Below are positions 5,942-6,170 of a stretch of DNA of 6,170 nt, piece by piece. How positions within the stretch are numbered: the stretch's first letter is position 1; every line of letters starts with the position of its first letter. Origin of the DNA: Tannerella sp. (GTDB taxonomy: Bacteria > Bacteroidota > Bacteroidia > Bacteroidales > Tannerellaceae); the NCBI GenBank assembly GCA_031259505.1, contig JAIRLL010000042.1, positions 1 through 6,170 on the forward strand, read 5' to 3'. The notes beneath the pieces are model-generated. The model was given only the letters and a program-made list of their open reading frames with translations, did not search any database and had not been told where the DNA came from. The position numbers were made by a program, and so were the translations under genes.

Positions 5942-5959
5942 CCAACCCCTACCCTACCC
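5942..5959 (-). other. G-rich tract, possible quadruplex-forming
   Basis: Read on the minus strand the order is GGG-TA-GGG-TA-GGGG-TT-GG. Four G runs with two-base loops could give a two-layer quadruplex, or a three-layer one with a defect. It lies between the AraC gene end and the DUF3575 promoter, next to the inverted repeat at 5960-5997. Function, if any, is unknown. Confidence 0.3.
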
Positions 5960-5997
5960 TTCTGTTCGAACGAGGTTGAAACCTCGTCCGAACAGGA
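5960..5997. repeat. Long near-perfect inverted repeat after the AraC gene
   Basis: Arms of 16 bases (5962-5977 and 5980-5995) pair with only one non-Watson-Crick position. In the minus-strand RNA that position is a G-U pair, so the stem is unbroken, with a tight loop near UUCA. There is no T run after it in either direction within a few bases, so it is not a standard intrinsic terminator, although it may still protect or end the AraC mRNA. Its form is like interspersed palindromic repeats seen between bacterial genes. A smaller inverted repeat, CCCGAAC/GTTCGGG with a 12-base loop, lies nearby at 5891-5916. Confidence 0.72.
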
Positions 5998-6023
5998 CAG
6001 TCATCCTTGTCTTATTTTGAATT

Positions 6024-6170
6024 TTATTTATTTTTCTTTCCGGAACTTTTCCGGCTGGATTTGTCCATCATCATTTTCTGGCTATTGCGAATAAGTTCAA
6101 GCGGCGTACACTGGAACTGCTTCCTGCAAAACCAGTTGAAATGCGTAGCCGAATTGAAATTGAACTCCGT
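6024..6170 (-). CDS. AraC-family transcriptional regulator, C-terminal end (partial)
   Basis: Forty-eight codons run in from beyond the window edge and end at TAA (6024-6026). The sequence TEFNFNSATHFNWFCRKQF followed by QCTPLELIRN fits the second helix-turn-helix of the AraC/XylS family: the x-F-x-S-x-x-H-F-x-x-x-F-K/R-x-x-F pattern followed by TPxE/L and an arginine. A basic tail (KSSRKSSGKKNK) follows the domain. The N-terminal part is outside the window, so the sensor type is unknown; in Bacteroidota such ends are found both on free AraC proteins and on hybrid two-component systems. It reads towards the DUF3575 gene, which has its own promoter, so it may regulate that gene, but this is inference from position only. 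Confidence 0.85.
   Translation of the reverse strand, partial: TEFNFNSATHFNWFCRKQFQCTPLELIRNSQKMMMDKSSRKSSGKKNK

Overview
The window looks like a Bacteroidales (phylum Bacteroidota) chromosome. The evidence is a SusC/RagA-type TonB-dependent receptor with an STN domain, an adjoining FecR anti-sigma/ECF sigma pair with a DUF4974-type tail, a DUF3575/DUF3868 gene pair, a DUF5106-like thioredoxin lipoprotein, and promoters of the TTTG / TAnnTTTG type used by this phylum. The genus cannot be fixed from sequence reading alone. Every convincing protein-coding gene is on the minus strand, so the region is described from right to left.

Right end (6170 to about 5803): the last 48 codons of an AraC-family regulator run in from beyond the window. 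They are followed by a roughly 220-bp intergenic region with a strong 16-bp inverted repeat, a G-rich tract and a near-perfect Bacteroidota promoter. That promoter drives a DUF3575 outer-membrane beta-barrel protein (5176-5802) and, 16 bp further on with its own Shine-Dalgarno, a 500-residue protein with DUF3868, OmpA-like and TPR-like parts (3657-5159). Next, after 44 bp with no visible promoter or terminator, comes a thioredoxin-fold lipoprotein with a CNAC motif (2668-3612). The DUF3575/DUF3868 pair is known mainly from fimbria (Mfa/Fim) type loci, but no fimbrillin gene is present here.

Left half (2605 to 1): an ECF sigma factor (2015-2575) with its own promoter-like element, its FecR-family membrane anti-sigma factor (915-1898), and the start of a SusC/RagA receptor with an STN signalling domain (from 777 leftwards). 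This is the standard trans-envelope switch: substrate binding at the receptor is relayed by the STN domain to FecR, which frees the sigma factor to transcribe the receptor operon. The rest of the receptor, and any SusD partner, lie beyond position 1.

Two points deserve attention. (1) The receptor reading frame is broken at a run of eight G (139-146, C on the plus strand). Removing one G restores an ordinary SusC plug-domain sequence, so this is a homopolymer error, a mutation or a phase-variable switch. (2) Between anti-sigma gene and receptor gene there is a perfect 10-bp terminator stem with nine T that faces the plus strand, with a TACATTTG promoter element on the same strand about 65 bp before it. 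Together they outline a roughly 90-nt RNA antisense to the receptor mRNA leader, like the cis-antisense RNAs described opposite susC homologues in Bacteroides. No tRNA, rRNA, CRISPR array or insertion sequence was seen, and no gene-free stretch exceeds 300 bp.
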